Shown here: positions 1-8,273 of the stretch, in pieces
Position numbering within the stretch: the first letter of the stretch is position 1
Layout: the number at the start of each line of letters is the position of its first letter
NCBI GenBank assembly: GCA_947461335.1
Contig: CANHLB010000039.1
Coordinates: 1-10,774, forward strand
Direction: 5' to 3'
Source of the DNA: Burkholderiaceae bacterium
GTDB taxonomy: Bacteria; Pseudomonadota; Gammaproteobacteria; Burkholderiales; Burkholderiaceae
DNA: 10,774 nucleotides
Program-made: the position numbers and the translations under genes
Notes under the pieces: generated by a model
What the model saw: only the letters and a program-made list of their open reading frames with translations
What the model was told of the DNA's origin: nothing
The model's database searches: none

Positions 1-732
1 AGTTGTAGAGATGTGAACTACAACGTCGTTGCGCTCGATGCAAATACTTTCCTCACACAAGGCTTTGCTGCTGCCTGGGAGTTAGCCGGTGGTACTTGGG
101 CTAAAGCTCCAACTGGAAAAGATGGTGTAGTTCCTTTAGCTGCAAAGCTGTTGTTGCAATTTGAAGGGATCAATCTAGCGAATGATGTACAAGACATTAA
201 TAAGTACTCCAATAATGTGATGGCACGCCAACTTCTATTGACGCTAGCCCTAGAGAAGATGGGCAAACCTGCTACTCCTGCAAATGGAGACTTAGTGATT
301 CAGAGTTGGCTCAAACAAAATAGCATGGAGTTTTCAGGCTTAGTCATTGAGAATGGTTCAGGCTTATCACGCAATGAATCCATCTCCGCTGGGCAAATGA
401 ATCAACTGCTCCTGACTGCACGTAATCTATCTGTAGGGGATATTTTTTACAATAGCCTACCCATAGCTGGTACTGATGGCACTATGCGGAATCGCTTAAT
501 GACCCAGCTACGTAAATTTTTACATCTCAAGAAAAAACCTGAAGCCAGAATTAAAACAGGTTCCTTGGCCGATGTCCGTGCTATCTCAGGTTATGTGATT
601 AGTAAATCTGGAAAAATGTATGCCGTGAGTTCTTTCATTAACCACCCCAATGCCTGGAGGGGTCTAGAAGCCCACGATCAATTGCTATCTTGGCTACTAG
701 AAGATGGTCCAGAACCAAAACACGCACGCTGA
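1..732 (+). CDS. dacB: D-alanyl-D-alanine carboxypeptidase/endopeptidase (PBP4 family), 3' part
   Basis: This is the C-terminal 243 residues of a PBP4-type (peptidase S13) penicillin-binding protein, a periplasmic enzyme that trims the terminal D-Ala of peptidoglycan peptides or cleaves cross-links. Two of the three active-site motifs are visible: SNN (the SxN motif) at nt 208-216 and KTG at nt 553-561, followed by SLADVRAISGYV. The stretch ENGSGLSRNESISAGQM is also typical of the family. The reading frame is open from base 1, so the gene is cut by the window edge. The SxxK nucleophile motif and signal peptide lie upstream and cannot be seen. The GTG at 13 is internal (codon for Val), not a start. 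The 3' end overlaps the convergent tsaC gene by 55 bp. The family assignment is secure; the exact symbol is by homology to E. coli PBP4. Confidence 0.93.
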   Translation, partial: SCRDVNYNVVALDANTFLTQGFAAAWELAGGTWAKAPTGKDGVVPLAAKLLLQFEGINLANDVQDINKYSNNVMARQLLLTLALEKMGKPATPANGDLVIQSWLKQNSMEFSGLVIENGSGLSRNESISAGQMNQLLLTARNLSVGDIFYNSLPIAGTDGTMRNRLMTQLRKFLHLKKKPEARIKTGSLADVRAISGYVISKSGKMYAVSSFINHPNAWRGLEAHDQLLSWLLEDGPEPKHAR

Positions 733-1772
733 AGTCGGTCTCTCACCCCATCCCACTCTTCACCAGCAGGAGGTTCAGGAAATAAAATTAAATCCCACTC
801 CTGCTGATCTAAATCTCGTAAAGATCGATATAGGTAACTAGCAAATGCAGCGCTATCACTTGGAATTTCCATTTCCTCAAAATGAACTGAAGGATGTCCA
901 TCTTCTCCTAGCGAAGATTCGGAGTCCCAAACAGCTACTGCCACCCGAGACTTAGTATCAGGATATTCACTTAAAGCATCCAATACTCGACCAGGTGCAT
1001 ATAAACGTAAGGGAGTTGTCGGGGCGTAGTGAGCACGCAGACTTCCAGAAACTCGTGGGATGCTTTCCGCATGCTCATCACTACTCACTTCGCCGGTCTT
1101 AAGCACGCTTACACCGGTCTTTGCTAAAATTTCTTTGGGGGTAATAATTCCGGGGCGTAGAAGCCGTGGCTTATCTCCAGAAGACATATCGATGATGGTA
1201 GATTCAATACCTACTTCGCAATCACCGCCATCCAGAATCATCAAATCTAGCGTGCCCTCAAATTCACTACGGACATCTGCCGCACTAGTGGGCGAAACTT
1301 TTCCAAAGCGATTAGCTGATGGAGCAACTATGCCACCTTTAAATTTACGTAACACCTCTTGAGCAATCGGATGAGCGGGCGCGCGAATCGCTACTGTATC
1401 TTGCCCGCCAGTGATTTCACTTAATACGGTTTTGTCTTTTTTAAATACCAGCGTTAATGGGCCTGGCCAAAACGCATTCATTAATTTAATCGCATCTTCA
1501 GATATATCTCTTGCCCAAGGCGCGATGATAGGAACCCAATCCACTTGAGGAGCATCAAACTTATCTGGCGCAGCCAAATGAACAATTAAAGGGTGATGCA
1601 AAGGCCGACCTTTGGCCGTGAAAATCTTTTGAATAGCCTCAGGATTTTTAGCATCAGCGCCTAAGCCATACACAGTCTCGGTTGGAAAGGCGACTAGACC
1701 TCCATCACGCAAGGTCTGAACTGCCTCATTGATCACTGCCGAAGATTGCAGCGGCTTACTGTCAGTGGACAT
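678..1772 (-). CDS. tsaC: L-threonylcarbamoyladenylate synthase, Sua5-type (YrdC + Sua5 C-terminal domain)
   Basis: It makes threonylcarbamoyl-AMP from threonine, bicarbonate and ATP, the first step of the t6A37 modification on ANN-decoding tRNAs, in the cytoplasm. The YrdC/TsaC domain covers about residues 12-210. It shows PTETVYGLG (30-38), the KGRP lysine region (54-57), PSANRFGKVSPT (151-162) and GIESTIID (188-195). A linker with HYAPTTPL (248-255) leads into a C-terminal Sua5 domain (about 255-350), ending in a Ser-rich tail. At 364 residues it is the long Sua5 form, not the roughly 190-residue short TsaC of E. coli. It is the last gene of the seven-gene operon, starting 2 bp after the purK stop, with only a weak ribosome binding site, which suggests translational coupling. 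Its 3' end overlaps dacB. The function is secure; the choice of symbol (tsaC or sua5) is convention. Confidence 0.93.
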   Translation of the reverse strand: MSTDSKPLQSSAVINEAVQTLRDGGLVAFPTETVYGLGADAKNPEAIQKIFTAKGRPLHHPLIVHLAAPDKFDAPQVDWVPIIAPWARDISEDAIKLMNAFWPGPLTLVFKKDKTVLSEITGGQDTVAIRAPAHPIAQEVLRKFKGGIVAPSANRFGKVSPTSAADVRSEFEGTLDLMILDGGDCEVGIESTIIDMSSGDKPRLLRPGIITPKEILAKTGVSVLKTGEVSSDEHAESIPRVSGSLRAHYAPTTPLRLYAPGRVLDALSEYPDTKSRVAVAVWDSESSLGEDGHPSVHFEEMEIPSDSAAFASYLYRSLRDLDQQEWDLILFPEPPAGEEWDGVRDRLQRACFGSGPSSSSQDSN

Positions 1773-1774
1773 TT

Positions 1775-2959
1775 CTAAGGCTCAATGCCTAATTCAGTAG
1801 CAACAGCGGCACAAGTTTGGCGTGCTTCGTTTAAAGCCTCACCTAGGCAATTAATATGACCCATCTTTCTACCCATCCGGGGATCAGATTTGCCGTAGAG
1901 ATGTAACTTCGCATCCGGGTGTGCAAGTACTTTATTCCATGCAGGTTCTTTTGCCTGATCCTCAATACCTTCAAACCAAAGATCGCCTAATAAGTTCAAC
2001 ATTGATACTGGTGCCAATTGGCGAGTATCTCCTAAAGGTAAGCGTGCCATGCTGCGAACCTGCTGCTCAAACTGACTACTGATACAAGCATCCATGGTGT
2101 AGTGACCAGAATTATGTGGACGCGGTGCGATTTCATTAGCAATAATGTCACCACTCTTCAAAACAAAGAACTCGATACAAAGAACACCCACGTAGTCAAT
2201 CTTCCGAATCAGTGATTTGGCTGCATCAATAATTTTCTTTTCTTGTGCAGGCTTTAAGGAAGGAGCAGGTACTGTTGAAGTATGCAAAATTCCATTGCGA
2301 TGGATATTTTGTGAAACGGGATATGCCACAACTGCATCGTCATAGCCTCGCACCACCAGTGCTGAGACCTCGAAGTCTAAATCCATACGCTTTTCTAATA
2401 CACAAGGCACACGCCCCAATTCATTCCAAGCGGCAGTTAAAGCCGCTGAGTCATAAACTGTAAGCTGACCTTTACCGTCATAGCCCATCCGCGCCGTCTT
2501 TAATATTCCAGGAAAGAGGTCTGCAGGAACATGGGTAATGTCTGCATCATGCTCAATTACAAAGTTGGGTGCTGGGCCAATATTGGTTTCTGACTTCCAT
2601 GTCGCCAGAAACTTCTTCTCAGCAATGCGATTTTGTGCCAAAGATACACAACTACTGCGAGGCGCAACGAAGACCCCAAGAGACTCGAGCTCATCTAGAG
2701 CTTGCGCAGGAACATTTTCAAATTCAGTACTCACAGATGAGCACAAGGCTGCCATTTCTTTTAAAGCGGCAGAATCAGTGTAGTCAGCTTGAATAAATTT
2801 TTCTGCGATTGATCCAGCGGGACTATCTGAACCAGGATCCAATACGCAAACCTTGTATCCCATGGCTTGTGCAGCCTGGGTAAACATTCGACCCAATTGA
2901 CCGCCACCTAAAATTCCTAAATACGAACCCGGCAAAATGGGTTCAAGACTATCTGCCAT
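1775..2959 (-). CDS. purK: N5-carboxyaminoimidazole ribonucleotide synthase
   Basis: PurK carboxylates AIR to N5-CAIR using ATP and bicarbonate in de novo purine synthesis, and hands the product to PurE. This 394-residue protein is an ATP-grasp enzyme. The N-terminal pre-ATP-grasp fold begins with LGILGGGQLGRM (14-25). The ATP-binding loop LKTARMGYDGKGQ is at 153-165, and the metal/substrate-binding segment IANEIAPRPHNSGHYT lies at 273-288. The C-terminal PurK domain ends with a conserved KSDPRMGRKMGHIN stretch (357-370). Length is slightly above the usual 355-390 because of a short N-terminal extension before the Rossmann-like strand. The ATG lies 4 bp after the purE stop and has only a weak GGGA-type ribosome binding site about 10 bases upstream. 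Being directly downstream of purE, its biochemical partner, supports the call. Confidence 0.96.
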   Translation of the reverse strand: MADSLEPILPGSYLGILGGGQLGRMFTQAAQAMGYKVCVLDPGSDSPAGSIAEKFIQADYTDSAALKEMAALCSSVSTEFENVPAQALDELESLGVFVAPRSSCVSLAQNRIAEKKFLATWKSETNIGPAPNFVIEHDADITHVPADLFPGILKTARMGYDGKGQLTVYDSAALTAAWNELGRVPCVLEKRMDLDFEVSALVVRGYDDAVVAYPVSQNIHRNGILHTSTVPAPSLKPAQEKKIIDAAKSLIRKIDYVGVLCIEFFVLKSGDIIANEIAPRPHNSGHYTMDACISSQFEQQVRSMARLPLGDTRQLAPVSMLNLLGDLWFEGIEDQAKEPAWNKVLAHPDAKLHLYGKSDPRMGRKMGHINCLGEALNEARQTCAAVATELGIEP

Positions 2960-2963
2960 GTAA

Positions 2964-3458
2964 TTAATATCCCGGCAAATTCATTGCTCGCGCAGTATCC
3001 GACTGCTTAGAGCGGAACTCTGTAAGGCGCTTAGCCAAATCAGCATCATGCAAGGCTAAACTCGCAATGACATGTAAGGCAGCATTGGCAGCACCAGCTT
3101 CACCAATTGCAAATGTAGCAACTGGAATACCTTTAGGCATTTGCACAATGGAATACAAAGAGTCTTCACCGCGCAAATATTTACTAGCCACCGGAACTCC
3201 ATAAACAGGGATAATCGTTTTTGAGGCGAGCATGCCAGGTAAGTGGGCTGCGCCACCTGCGCCAGCAATGATGGCTTGTAAGCCATTTGCCTGTGCATTT
3301 TCTGCATACTGAAACATATCATCAGGCATGCGATGGGCTGAAAGTACCTGAGCCTCATGAGCTACGCCAAATTGCTCCAACATTTGAGCGGCGTGCTGCA
3401 TGGTGTCCCAATCTGAATTGGAACCCATCACTATTCCGACTATTGGCTTCTTGCTCAT
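2964..3458 (-). CDS. purE: N5-carboxyaminoimidazole ribonucleotide mutase
   Basis: PurE converts N5-CAIR to CAIR by moving the carboxylate from N5 to C4 in purine synthesis. Class I features are all present in this 164-residue protein: IVMGSNSDWDTM (9-20), SAHRMP (40-45) and AGAGGAAHLPGM (65-76). The family forms octamers in the cytoplasm. The start is placed at the ATG at 3458 (MSKKP). The bases just before it read GGAGAGGTTC, a strong ribosome binding site at normal spacing. The same frame extends four codons further to a TTG at 3470, but that extension would place the ribosome binding site inside the gene. The gene sits 51 bp after purC and 4 bp before purK. Function and start are both well supported. 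Confidence 0.96.
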   Translation of the reverse strand: MSKKPIVGIVMGSNSDWDTMQHAAQMLEQFGVAHEAQVLSAHRMPDDMFQYAENAQANGLQAIIAGAGGAAHLPGMLASKTIIPVYGVPVASKYLRGEDSLYSIVQMPKGIPVATFAIGEAGAANAALHVIASLALHDADLAKRLTEFRSKQSDTARAMNLPGY

Positions 3459-3469
3459 GAACCTCTCCA
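3459..3469 (-). promoter_or_regulatory. ribosome binding site that decides the purE start
   Basis: Read on the minus strand, TTGGAGAGGTTC directly precedes the ATG at 3458. GGAG lies about six bases before that ATG, which is ideal spacing. An upstream in-frame TTG at 3470 overlaps this element and has no comparable site of its own, so the ATG is preferred. This site lies in the 51-bp purC-purE gap, the longest within the operon, which fits purE being translated independently rather than by coupling. Confidence 0.75.
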
Positions 3470-3509
3470 AATGCCCTAAATATCTACCAAGGACTCTATT
3501 ATCCCTGAG

Positions 3510-4409
3510 TTAGCCTTGTTTAGTTAAACGACTCAGTGCCTCACGATACTTCTGGGCCGTCTTTTCAATGACCTCAGCAGGTAATTGGGGTGCTGGTGCA
3601 GTTTTTGGCCAAAGTTTTCCATTGACTTGGGCTGTTTCTAACCAATCACGCACAAACTGCTTGTCATATGATGGTGGATTTGAACCGACATAATAGGTTT
3701 CAGCAGGCCAGAAACGCGAGGAATCTGCTGTCAGAATCTCATCCATCAATACTAATTGGCCAGCATCATCTAAGCCAAACTCAAATTTAGTATCCGCAAT
3801 AATAATTCCACGTGTTGCGGCGTAATCTGAGGCTTCTTTATATAGACGAATACTCACTTCACGAATTTGCTTAGCCAATTTTTCTCCAATGAGCTCGATG
3901 ACCTTATCAAAGGAAATATTTTCATCGTGCTCACCTGCTTCAGCTTTAGCCGCAGGTGTAAAAATGGGTTCGGGTAATTTTTGTGCGTTTTCTAAACCAG
4001 CTGGTAGTTCAATCCCGCAGACCTTACCAGTCTCTTTATAGTCTTTCCAACCGCTTCCAGCTAGGTAACCACGCACTACCGCCTCTACCAAGATAGGCTT
4101 CAAGCGCTTAGCAACAACAGCACGGCCCTTTACTTGATCGACTTCGTTAGCAGGGACAACTGTGGCGGGATCAATACCAGTCAGGTGATTCGGAATGACG
4201 GAGGCTAACTTATCAAACCAAAAATTAGCCATCTGATTTAGTACGATGCCCTTCTCTGGAATAGGCTCACCCATCACCACATCAAAAGCTGATAAGCGAT
4301 CAGTGGTGACCATTAGCAACTTGTCTTCGCCTAAGGCATAAACGTCACGCACTTTTCCTTTAGATAACAAAGGTAATGACTTAATAGAAGTGGCGTACAA
4401 AGCTGGCAT
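3510..4409 (-). CDS. purC: phosphoribosylaminoimidazole-succinocarboxamide (SAICAR) synthase
   Basis: PurC joins CAIR and aspartate with ATP to make SAICAR, the step straight after PurE. The N-terminal half has the glycine-rich [12 protein letters not shown] (16-27) and [20 protein letters not shown] (35-54). The first family signature, [13 protein letters not shown], is at 145-157, and the second, [14 protein letters not shown], at 221-234. At 299 residues it is the longer yeast Ade1-like form, not the roughly 237-residue E. coli form. The ATG is 2 bp after the fba stop and the local ribosome binding site is weak, so coupling to fba translation is likely. The C-terminus ends 51 bp before purE. 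Assignment is secure. Confidence 0.97.
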   Translation of the reverse strand: MPALYATSIKSLPLLSKGKVRDVYALGEDKLLMVTTDRLSAFDVVMGEPIPEKGIVLNQMANFWFDKLASVIPNHLTGIDPATVVPANEVDQVKGRAVVAKRLKPILVEAVVRGYLAGSGWKDYKETGKVCGIELPAGLENAQKLPEPIFTPAAKAEAGEHDENISFDKVIELIGEKLAKQIREVSIRLYKEASDYAATRGIIIADTKFEFGLDDAGQLVLMDEILTADSSRFWPAETYYVGSNPPSYDKQFVRDWLETAQVNGKLWPKTAPAPQLPAEVIEKTAQKYREALSRLTKQG

Positions 4410-4411
4410 CT

Positions 4412-5476
4412 TTACTTCACAATCTGCGTGAGTTTGCCGCTCTTATAGAGTTCAGCCATTTTCTCTAAAGAAATAGGTTTGATTTTAGAGGCTTGACCAG
4501 CGCAACCAAAAGCCTGAAAGCGTGCAATACATACCTTCTTAGCTGCTTCACGGGCTGGCTTTAAATAATCACGTGGATCAAATTTACTTGGGTTCTCAAT
4601 CAAATAACGACGAATTGCACCAGTCATTGCCAAGCGGATGTCAGTATCAATATTGATCTTGCGAACACCATTCTTAATGCCCTCTTGAATCTCTTCAACC
4701 GGCACCCCATAGGTCTCTTTCATATCACCACCAAACTCACGAATTTCTGCAAGCAACTCTTGTGGAACACTCGACGAGCCATGCATAACTAAATGAGTAT
4801 TCGGAATACGTGCATGAATCTCTCTAATACGATCAATTGCCAAAATGTCGCCTGTCGGCTTCTTGCTAAATTTATAAGCGCCATGACTGGTTCCAATTGC
4901 GATTGCTAAAGCATCACACTGTGTTGCCCTGACAAAGTCAGCAGCCTGCTCTACATCGGTAAGCAGCTGCTCGCGAGTCATCGTACCGTCAGCACCATGG
5001 CCGTCTTCTTTATCGCCCTTCATTGTTTCCAATGAACCTAGTACACCCAACTCCGCTTCAACGGTGACCCCAATCGAATGAGAAAATTTCACTACTTCTT
5101 TTGAAACATCAAGGTTGTACTCATAGCTAGCAACTGACTTTCCATCCGCCTCTAAAGAGCCATCCATCATGACGCTAGTAAAGCCACTCTTAATCGCAGC
5201 CATACAAACAGCTGGGCTTTGACCATGGTCTTGATGCATAACAACAGGAATGTGGGGATAAGCCTCTACTGCAGCAGAGATCAAATGACGTAAAAATGCT
5301 TCACCAGCGTATTTTCGAGCTCCAGCAGATGCTTGCATGATGACAGGGGAGTCAGCCTCATGAGCCGCTTCCATAATCGCCGTAACCTGTTCTAAGTTAT
5401 TAACGTTAAAGGCCGGCAGGCCATAAGCATTTTCTGCCGCATGATCTAGGAGTTGTCGTAAGGATACTAAAGCCAT
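4412..5476 (-). CDS. fba: class II fructose-1,6-bisphosphate aldolase (CbbA/Fba)
   Basis: It reversibly cleaves fructose-1,6-bisphosphate to DHAP and glyceraldehyde-3-phosphate, and serves glycolysis, gluconeogenesis or the Calvin cycle. It is a zinc-dependent class II enzyme of 354 residues, of the CbbA subtype. VVMHQDHG (78-85) holds the catalytic Asp83 and a zinc-binding His84. Further probable zinc ligands are His198 in [10 protein letters not shown] and His232 in [10 protein letters not shown]. The phosphate-binding segment [14 protein letters not shown] lies at 273-286. The start has an AAGAGA ribosome binding site. I see no RuBisCO or phosphoribulokinase here, so the CbbA-like sequence alone does not imply carbon fixation. 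It follows pyk by 39 bp and precedes purC by 2 bp. Confidence 0.96.
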   Translation of the reverse strand: MALVSLRQLLDHAAENAYGLPAFNVNNLEQVTAIMEAAHEADSPVIMQASAGARKYAGEAFLRHLISAAVEAYPHIPVVMHQDHGQSPAVCMAAIKSGFTSVMMDGSLEADGKSVASYEYNLDVSKEVVKFSHSIGVTVEAELGVLGSLETMKGDKEDGHGADGTMTREQLLTDVEQAADFVRATQCDALAIAIGTSHGAYKFSKKPTGDILAIDRIREIHARIPNTHLVMHGSSSVPQELLAEIREFGGDMKETYGVPVEEIQEGIKNGVRKINIDTDIRLAMTGAIRRYLIENPSKFDPRDYLKPAREAAKKVCIARFQAFGCAGQASKIKPISLEKMAELYKSGKLTQIVK

Positions 5477-5515
5477 GGTGTTCTCTTAATAAATATTGAA
5501 TGAATAATGGTTAAC

Positions 5516-6952
5516 TTACTTCACATGAATAATCTTGAGAGTATTGGTACCACCAGGTTCTCCCATAGGCTCACCCGAAGTCAACACCACGGTATCGCCT
5601 TTTTTGACTGCCCCAGATTTTTTCAAGCAAGCCTCTACCTCTTGCAAGGCGGTATCGCGATCTTTGGTGTAATCCAAGCCAATAGGTGTGACATTGCGAT
5701 AAGTACTTAAAGCACGCTGAGTTGCAATCTTAGAGGTTAAGGCAAAAATCGGCACATGAATATTGTGACGGCTCATCCAAATCGGAGTTGAACCAGAATC
5801 TGTTAGTGCAGCAATCGCATTGGCATTCAAATGATGTGCAGTAAATAGCGCGCCCAATGCAATCGTTTGATCAATGCGGGTAAAGGTTTGATCTAAAAAG
5901 TCAGTGTCTAGCTTCACGGTGTCTGATTTCTCCGCCTCTACACAGATCTCTGCCATCGCTTTAATGGTCTGTACTGGGTAATTGCCAGCAGCTGATTCAG
6001 CTGAAAGCATGACAGCATCAGTGCCATCCAATACTGCATTAGCCACATCGCTCACTTCAGCACGTGTAGGTACTGGAGCATTGATCATCGACTCCATCAT
6101 TTGGGTTGCAGTAATTGTAAATTTATCCGCCTCAAGTGCCCAAGCAATCATGCGTTTTTGCAAGGCAGGTACAGCTGCATTACCAACTTCAATTGCGAGG
6201 TCGCCGCGCGCAACCATAATCCCATCACTTTCCGCAATAATACTTCGCAGAGCTTTAGGCTCAATTGCTTCAGCTCGCTCTACTTTGGCAATGGTTCTCA
6301 CTTTACCAACGCCATATTTAGCACTAGCAGCATCTGCCAACTTACGAGCGTAGATCATATCGGCGCCATCCTTAGGAAAGCTAATCGCCAAGAAATCAAC
6401 ACCCATAGCAATGGCTGCATCTAAGTCTGCAATATCTTTTTCAGTCAACGCTGGAGCCGTTAAACCGCCGCCAGCACGGTTAATACCCTTGTTATTTGAC
6501 AGTGGGCCGCCTTGCTCTACCAGCGTAAAAATTTCTCCGCCCTTCACGCTCTCTACGCGGAGCACTACTAGTCCATCATTCAATAAAAGGCGATCCCCTG
6601 GCTTTACATCACTTGGCAGTTCTTTGTAATCAAGTCCTACGCGACTCTGATCACCCAACTGACATGCAACATCTAAAATAAATTTCTCACCCTCTTTAAG
6701 GAGAATTTTGCTCTCAGCAAATTTACCAACACGAATTTTTGGGCCTTGAAGATCGGCCATAATGCCAACTTCTTTACCCACTTCCGCAGAAATACTTCTT
6801 ACGAGATCATGTCTTGCTTTGTGATCTGCTACCGTGCCATGGGAGAAATTCATGCGCACTACATCAACACCTGCCCGAATCATGTCACGCAATACTTCAG
6901 GCTTTTCTGAAGCAGGCCCTAAGGTTGCAATAATTTTAGTTGCTCTAAGCAT
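5516..6952 (-). CDS. pyk: pyruvate kinase
   Basis: Pyruvate kinase converts phosphoenolpyruvate and ADP to pyruvate and ATP, the last step of glycolysis. The 478-residue protein begins with ATKIIATLGPAS (4-15), followed by VVRMNFSHG (31-39) and ADLQGPKIRVG (66-76). A lid (B) domain lies at roughly 72-165. The signature TIAKVERAEAIE (220-231) carries catalytic Lys223, MVARGDLAIE (246-255) supplies metal-binding acids, and TQMMESM is at 283-289. The C-terminal domain (about 350-478) includes TDSGSTPIWMSRHNIHVPI. The length is standard. The start lies 2 bp after the pgk stop, so translation is probably coupled. Which PykA/PykF-type effectors control it cannot be read from the sequence. Confidence 0.97.
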   Translation of the reverse strand: MLRATKIIATLGPASEKPEVLRDMIRAGVDVVRMNFSHGTVADHKARHDLVRSISAEVGKEVGIMADLQGPKIRVGKFAESKILLKEGEKFILDVACQLGDQSRVGLDYKELPSDVKPGDRLLLNDGLVVLRVESVKGGEIFTLVEQGGPLSNNKGINRAGGGLTAPALTEKDIADLDAAIAMGVDFLAISFPKDGADMIYARKLADAASAKYGVGKVRTIAKVERAEAIEPKALRSIIAESDGIMVARGDLAIEVGNAAVPALQKRMIAWALEADKFTITATQMMESMINAPVPTRAEVSDVANAVLDGTDAVMLSAESAAGNYPVQTIKAMAEICVEAEKSDTVKLDTDFLDQTFTRIDQTIALGALFTAHHLNANAIAALTDSGSTPIWMSRHNIHVPIFALTSKIATQRALSTYRNVTPIGLDYTKDRDTALQEVEACLKKSGAVKKGDTVVLTSGEPMGEPGGTNTLKIIHVK

Positions 6953-6954
6953 AA

Positions 6955-8166
6955 TTAGTCTTTCGCTCTTTCGGCTAGTACTGCAAAGGCTGGCAAGGTT
7001 TTACCTTCGAGGAATTCCAAGAAAGCACCCCCGCCAGTTGAGATGTAATCCACTTGATTTTCAATACCGTATTTCGCAATCGCTGCCAAAGTATCTCCCC
7101 CACCAGCAATCGAGAATGCAGGGGAGTGGGCGATGGCAGCAGCAAGCATTTTGGTCCCGCCCCCAAATTGATCAATTTCAAAGACGCCCAATGGACCATT
7201 CCAAACAATTGTGCCTGCGTGTGCGAGCATTGTAGAAAGACGAGCTGCAGTTTTAGGTCCGATATCTAAAATCATGTCATCTTCCGCGACTTGATCAGCT
7301 GCTACACGGTTTGCACGGGCTAATGGGGAAAGTTCATTAGCAACAACTACATCCTCAGGAATGGGCACATGGGCACCACGTTTTTCCATCAGATCCATAA
7401 TTTCTCTAGCCTCTTGAACCAAATCTGGCTCAGCTAGTGATTTACCAATCGGTAAACCTTTAGCGAGCATAAAGGTATTAGCAATGCCGCCGCCCACAAT
7501 TAACTCATCTACTTTTTCAGAAAGTGCTTTCAGTATAGTTAATTTGGAAGAAACCTTAGAGCCAGCAACAATCGCTACTAGCGGGCGCTTCGGACTTGCT
7601 AAGGCGCGACTTAAAGCGTCTAACTCAGCCGCCATTAATGGACCAGCACAAGCTACTGGTGCAAATTTAGCAACTCCATATGTAGTCGCTTCAGCACGAT
7701 GCGCAGTACCAAATGCATCATTTACATAAACATCACATAAAGCAGCAATCTTTTTTGATAACTCTTCGCTATTCTTTTTCTCGCCCACATTTAAGCGACA
7801 GTTTTCTAGTAGCACTACTTCGCCTGGACTAACTTCAAAACCACCGTTTACCCAATTACTAATCAGTGGTACCTTGCGATTGAGCAAAGATGCAATGCGA
7901 TTAGCTACTGGGGCCAAACTATCTTCCGGTTTAAATTGGCCTTCGGTTGGCCGGCCAAGATGAGATGTCACCATCACAGCTGCGCCAGCATCTAAACACA
8001 TTTTCACCGCAGGCATCGAGGCCCGAATACGGGTGTCTTCGGTAATATTTCCCGCTTCATCTTGGGGCACATTCAGGTCAGCACGGATTAAAACCCGCTT
8101 TCCCTTCAATTGGCCTGATCGGGCCAATTCGCTCAAACGCTTAACTTTAAATAAGGATTCCGGCAT
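6955..8166 (-). CDS. pgk: phosphoglycerate kinase
   Basis: Phosphoglycerate kinase interconverts 1,3-bisphosphoglycerate plus ADP and 3-phosphoglycerate plus ATP. The 403-residue protein shows the family signature [11 protein letters not shown] (24-34), SHLGRPTEG (68-76), FGTAHRAEA (152-160), AGSKVSSKL (201-209), WNGPLGVFE (322-330) and the nucleotide-binding GGGDTLAAI (355-363). It is the first gene of the minus-strand operon. The start is fixed: an in-frame TAA lies three codons before the ATG, at 8176-8178. No clear Shine-Dalgarno sequence precedes this ATG, which is unusual for a highly expressed gene. A candidate promoter lies about 40 bp upstream. Function is secure. Confidence 0.97.
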   Translation of the reverse strand: MPESLFKVKRLSELARSGQLKGKRVLIRADLNVPQDEAGNITEDTRIRASMPAVKMCLDAGAAVMVTSHLGRPTEGQFKPEDSLAPVANRIASLLNRKVPLISNWVNGGFEVSPGEVVLLENCRLNVGEKKNSEELSKKIAALCDVYVNDAFGTAHRAEATTYGVAKFAPVACAGPLMAAELDALSRALASPKRPLVAIVAGSKVSSKLTILKALSEKVDELIVGGGIANTFMLAKGLPIGKSLAEPDLVQEAREIMDLMEKRGAHVPIPEDVVVANELSPLARANRVAADQVAEDDMILDIGPKTAARLSTMLAHAGTIVWNGPLGVFEIDQFGGGTKMLAAAIAHSPAFSIAGGGDTLAAIAKYGIENQVDYISTGGGAFLEFLEGKTLPAFAVLAERAKD

Positions 8167-8205
8167 GGGATTCGATTAATAGGGGTGGTTTATGGTGAAT
8201 ACTCC

Positions 8206-8233
8206 ATTCTAAATCGTCTTACCCTCGACCCAA
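8206..8233 (-). promoter_or_regulatory. candidate sigma-70 promoter for the pgk operon
   Basis: On the minus strand, TAGAAT (8206-8211, five of six matches to the -10 box) is preceded after 16 bases by TTGGGT (8228-8233, a weak -35 with the TTG intact). Transcription would start near 8199 and leave a leader of about 33 bases before the pgk ATG. Position and orientation fit the first gene of the operon. The -35 box is poor, so this is a candidate by pattern only. Confidence 0.4.
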
Positions 8234-8243
8234 AGGATCTGAG

Positions 8244-8273
8244 CTAACAAGCTAGGCTACCCTGTTCTACAAT
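8244..8273 (+). promoter_or_regulatory. candidate sigma-70 promoter for ilvE
   Basis: CTAACA (8244-8249, four of six matches to the -35 box) is followed after 18 bases by TACAAT (8268-8273, five of six matches to the -10 box). Predicted initiation is near 8280, giving an ilvE leader of about 87 bases. It is the best of several candidates in the gap. An alternative, TTGGAC with TATAGG (8280-8309, 18-base spacer), is weaker in both boxes. Confidence 0.42.

Noticed and set aside
13..15. GTG as the start of the first gene
   Set aside because: The frame is open to base 1, and the protein lacks the SxxK motif and signal peptide of its family, so the true start is outside the window.
644..663. ACCCC/GGGGT stem-loop as a terminator for the minus-strand operon
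   Set aside because: The stem is only five base pairs, no U-run follows on the minus strand, and it lies in conserved dacB coding sequence.
2245..2796. Open frames on the + strand inside purK
   Set aside because: Antisense to a full-length ATP-grasp enzyme; their predicted proteins show no family features and overlap each other.
3498..3503. GATAAT as the -10 box of an internal promoter before purE
   Set aside because: No acceptable -35 element at 16-18 bases; the best match upstream is about 20 bases away and weak.
5982..7269. Several open frames of 70-130 codons on the + strand across pyk and pgk
   Set aside because: They lie antisense to strongly conserved enzyme genes, have no recognisable domains or convincing ribosome binding sites, and are explained by the codon pattern of the real genes.
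7936..7960. GGCCGGCC-containing hairpin inside pgk
   Set aside because: It encodes the region after the conserved SHLGRP motif, so codon needs explain it, and nothing suggests a terminator or site of regulation.
8192..8212. Six-codon frame (MVNTPF) with AGGGG upstream, as a possible ilvE leader peptide
   Set aside because: It has one Val codon and no run of Leu, Ile or Val codons, and it lies upstream of the best candidate ilvE promoter, so it may not be on the ilvE transcript.
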